This document shows, one piece after another, positions 62,510 through 64,000 of a stretch of DNA of 64,000 nucleotides (position 1 is its first letter; every line of letters starts with the position of its first letter). The stretch comes from Gemmatimonas sp. UBA7669 (GTDB taxonomy: Bacteria > Gemmatimonadota > Gemmatimonadetes > Gemmatimonadales > Gemmatimonadaceae): positions 1 through 64,000 of the forward strand of contig NZ_DLHL01000011.1 of the NCBI RefSeq assembly GCF_002483225.1. The letters are read 5' to 3'. The notes under the pieces are model-generated. The model did not search any database. It saw only the letters and a program-made list of their open reading frames with translations, and had not been told where the DNA came from. The position numbers were made by a program, and so were the translations under genes.

Positions 62510-64000
62510 TCATCCGCCCGTGCCGAACTGCCGCGTGAACTTCACGAACACCGTGCGCTGCTGCGGCCGCACCCAGTCGAAGAAACCGTTGGCCTCGCGG
62601 CCGTCGTTGAACACCACGAAGAGACCGGTACCTGCCGTGTTGAGCCAACCGAATCGCACGTTGGCGGACCAGATGCGCTGCTGGTTGTTGAACTGCGTGA
62701 GCGTTTGCACGAACACGCGTGGCGTGAAGAAGTAGTTGAGTCGCACGGCTTCGAGCGTGCGCTTGAAGTCCCCCTCGGGCAGTCGCACGTCGTTGTGCTC
62801 TACCGTGAGCGAACCGGAGAAGGTCGCGCCACGCCGCAGCGTCACGGTACCCGATCCGCCGCGCCGCGTGCCCGTCCAGAAATCACCCACATCGAAGCGG
62901 CCGTTGGCCCAGATGTTCTCACTGGGGTCGGTCTGATAGTCGAAGCCCAGCGTGCCCCAGCTGTACTGCCCCGGCTGCAGCACCACACCGGGCGCAATCT
63001 CAAACGGCGCCTGCAGCCCCTCGTGCGAGATGTTGTACTCGGGCCCGAAGCGCGAGCTGTTGGCAAACTCGATCTCCGTGACATCGATGTGCCAGTAGCC
63101 CGTCTGGTAGAAACCGTCGCGCTGTCCGAACACGCCGCGATAGCTGGCGTGTGGATTCCACTGACGGAACTAGGACCACTCCGGCTTGCGCACCAGGCGC
63201 ATCATGGACACATCGTAGCTGCGATAACCACCGGGCCGGCTCATGAAGCCCACCTCGGGGTTGAAGCCGTCGCCCACCTGGGCCACGCGCGCACTGTGGT
63301 TCCACACGTTCGTCTGGTAGGCCACACGCGCACTGTACGCATATTCGTCGCCGGCGCGGCCAGGCGTTTCCGTCCGTGCCGCCCAGAGGTCACTGGTCCA
63401 GGCCTGCCCAATACCGATGCGGCCGTCGAGCGCATAGGTGCGATTCACATCGGCGCTGCTGTCCGTGCTCATGCGCTGCACGAACATCGCACCCACTCGC
63501 GAACGCGACGACAACTCGCGGATGACACGACCCACCGAGAAGGACTGTCCGGTGCTGAACTGATCGGGCGCATCGGTGACCATCTGCAGCAGGCCCACCG
63601 TGGTCGATCCAATGCGACCCGACAGGCGCCCACCACCCAGGATGGGCTGCGGCGCACCGTTCTCGGCAATGCCAATGCGCCGGGAGAAGAACAGATCCAC
63701 GGCCTGCGGCGTCCCGGCACTGAACACGCCGGCGTTCTCGAGGAAGAACGGCCGCTTCTCGGGGAAGAACACCGGGAAGCGCGTGAGGTTGACCCGCTGA
63801 TCGTCCACCTCCACCTGGGCAAAGTCGGTGTTGTACGTGAGATCGAGTGTCAGCGACGGCGTGACACCGTACTTGATCTCGCCACCGAAGTCCGAGGGAC
63901 TGCGCGTGGCGCGCACTCCATCGGTCCACTGCGCCTGGCTTGAGGTGAGCACGTAGGGCGTGATGGTCTGAATGCGGCGCACCGGCACCTTGAGATTGTC
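62510..64000 (-). pseudogene. DUF5916-type outer-membrane protein, 5' end outside the window, interrupted by one in-frame TAG
   Basis: The reading frame enters from the window edge (64000) and runs to 62510 with a single TAG at 63170-63172. Upstream of it is a barrel-like segment (TPSLTLDLTYNTDFAQVEVDDQRVNLTRFPVFFPEKRPFFLENAGVFSAG), characteristic of the DUF5916/CBM9-linked family. Downstream, in the same frame, the barrel continues (FRQWNPHASYRG... FTRQFGTGG). The codons flanking the stop read E-W-S-stop-F-R-Q-W. In related proteins I recall a tryptophan at this place, which would make it a TGG-to-TAG change, but that is from memory. Either a recent pseudogene, a sequencing error or a suppressed stop. 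The first ~300 or more residues lie outside the window. Confidence 0.85.

Noticed and set aside
62705..63943. 412-codon plus-strand frame across the broken DUF5916 gene
   Set aside because: Considered because the minus gene is interrupted, but the frame has shadow composition, while the minus strand keeps family sequence on both sides of the TAG.

Overview
The window looks like a chromosomal segment of a GC-rich, diderm, heterotrophic bacterium, most likely a member of Gemmatimonadota. This is inferred from the gene mix: a SusC/SusD outer-membrane pair with a DUF4397 lipoprotein, a DUF5916 outer-membrane-type protein, a large DUF5117/DUF5118-type metalloprotease, LPS-heptose genes (HldD, GT9), many lipoproteins, and very little Shine-Dalgarno signal. 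There is no rRNA, tRNA, CRISPR array or phage block. The only complete mobile element is one IS4-family insertion sequence.

Layout: (1) 1-257 is a large imperfect inverted-repeat element. (2) 258-13788 (minus) is a run of close or overlapping genes in transcription order: map, Tat-exported M20 amidohydrolase, recC, recB, recD, then a secreted metzincin-like protease. (3) 13875-16528 holds a Kir-like ion channel with a non-canonical selectivity filter, convergent with a CPA1 Na+/H+ antiporter. (4) 16652-19805 carries an Old Yellow Enzyme reductase, a small secreted protein, an EVE-domain protein, an FmdB-like protein and a methyltransferase; the last two diverge from a 19-bp gap that seems to hold two overlapping -10 elements. 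(5) 19852-25061 has a serine hydrolase followed by an SDR, a beta-hydroxyacid dehydrogenase and an IlvD/Edd dehydratase, which resembles a sugar-acid catabolic unit. (6) 25062-26466 is a palindromic intergenic repeat split by the IS, with 14-bp terminal inverted repeats and a perfect 10-bp target duplication. (7) 26471-30267 has a secreted unknown, a dienelactone hydrolase lipoprotein, a GT9 glycosyltransferase, a candidate 48-residue membrane peptide and an AsnC/Lrp regulator. (8) 30319-35869 is a susC-susD-DUF4397 operon with a clear promoter and terminator.

(9) 35929-38192 is the arginase-ornithine aminotransferase pathway (arginine to glutamate semialdehyde), followed by a second copy of the palindromic repeat. 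(10) 38342-42521 has hldD, an ABC amino-acid-type importer whose binding protein is fused to its permease, the matching ATPase, and a DUF1275 membrane protein. (11) 42556-45800 has divergent glgA and glgC (glycogen synthesis) plus a small lipoprotein. (12) 45814-53221 has a class-A-beta-lactamase-fold protein lacking a visible general-base glutamate, a nitronate monooxygenase-like protein, a GGDEF protein, an exported Xaa-Pro aminopeptidase, and a CXXCH protein paired with a 4-helix membrane protein. (13) 53486-59515 has a two-component hybrid kinase with a propeller sensor, a DUF6174 lipoprotein, and an OprO/P-type porin behind a repeated-site promoter. (14) 59530-64000 has an unknown protein, an esterase-like hydrolase, an NTF2-like protein, a perfect 32-bp palindrome, and a DUF5916 gene broken by one in-frame TAG that runs off the window.

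A recurrent theme is -10-like hexamers 5-8 bp upstream of start codons without a Shine-Dalgarno (map, the FmdB-like gene, the methyltransferase, the serine hydrolases, the Xaa-Pro peptidase, the NTF2-like gene). This suggests that leaderless transcripts are common here. No clear new defence or biosynthetic system is visible. The strongest novelty candidates are the GVDG-filter channel, the shared divergent promoter, and the interrupted DUF5916 gene.
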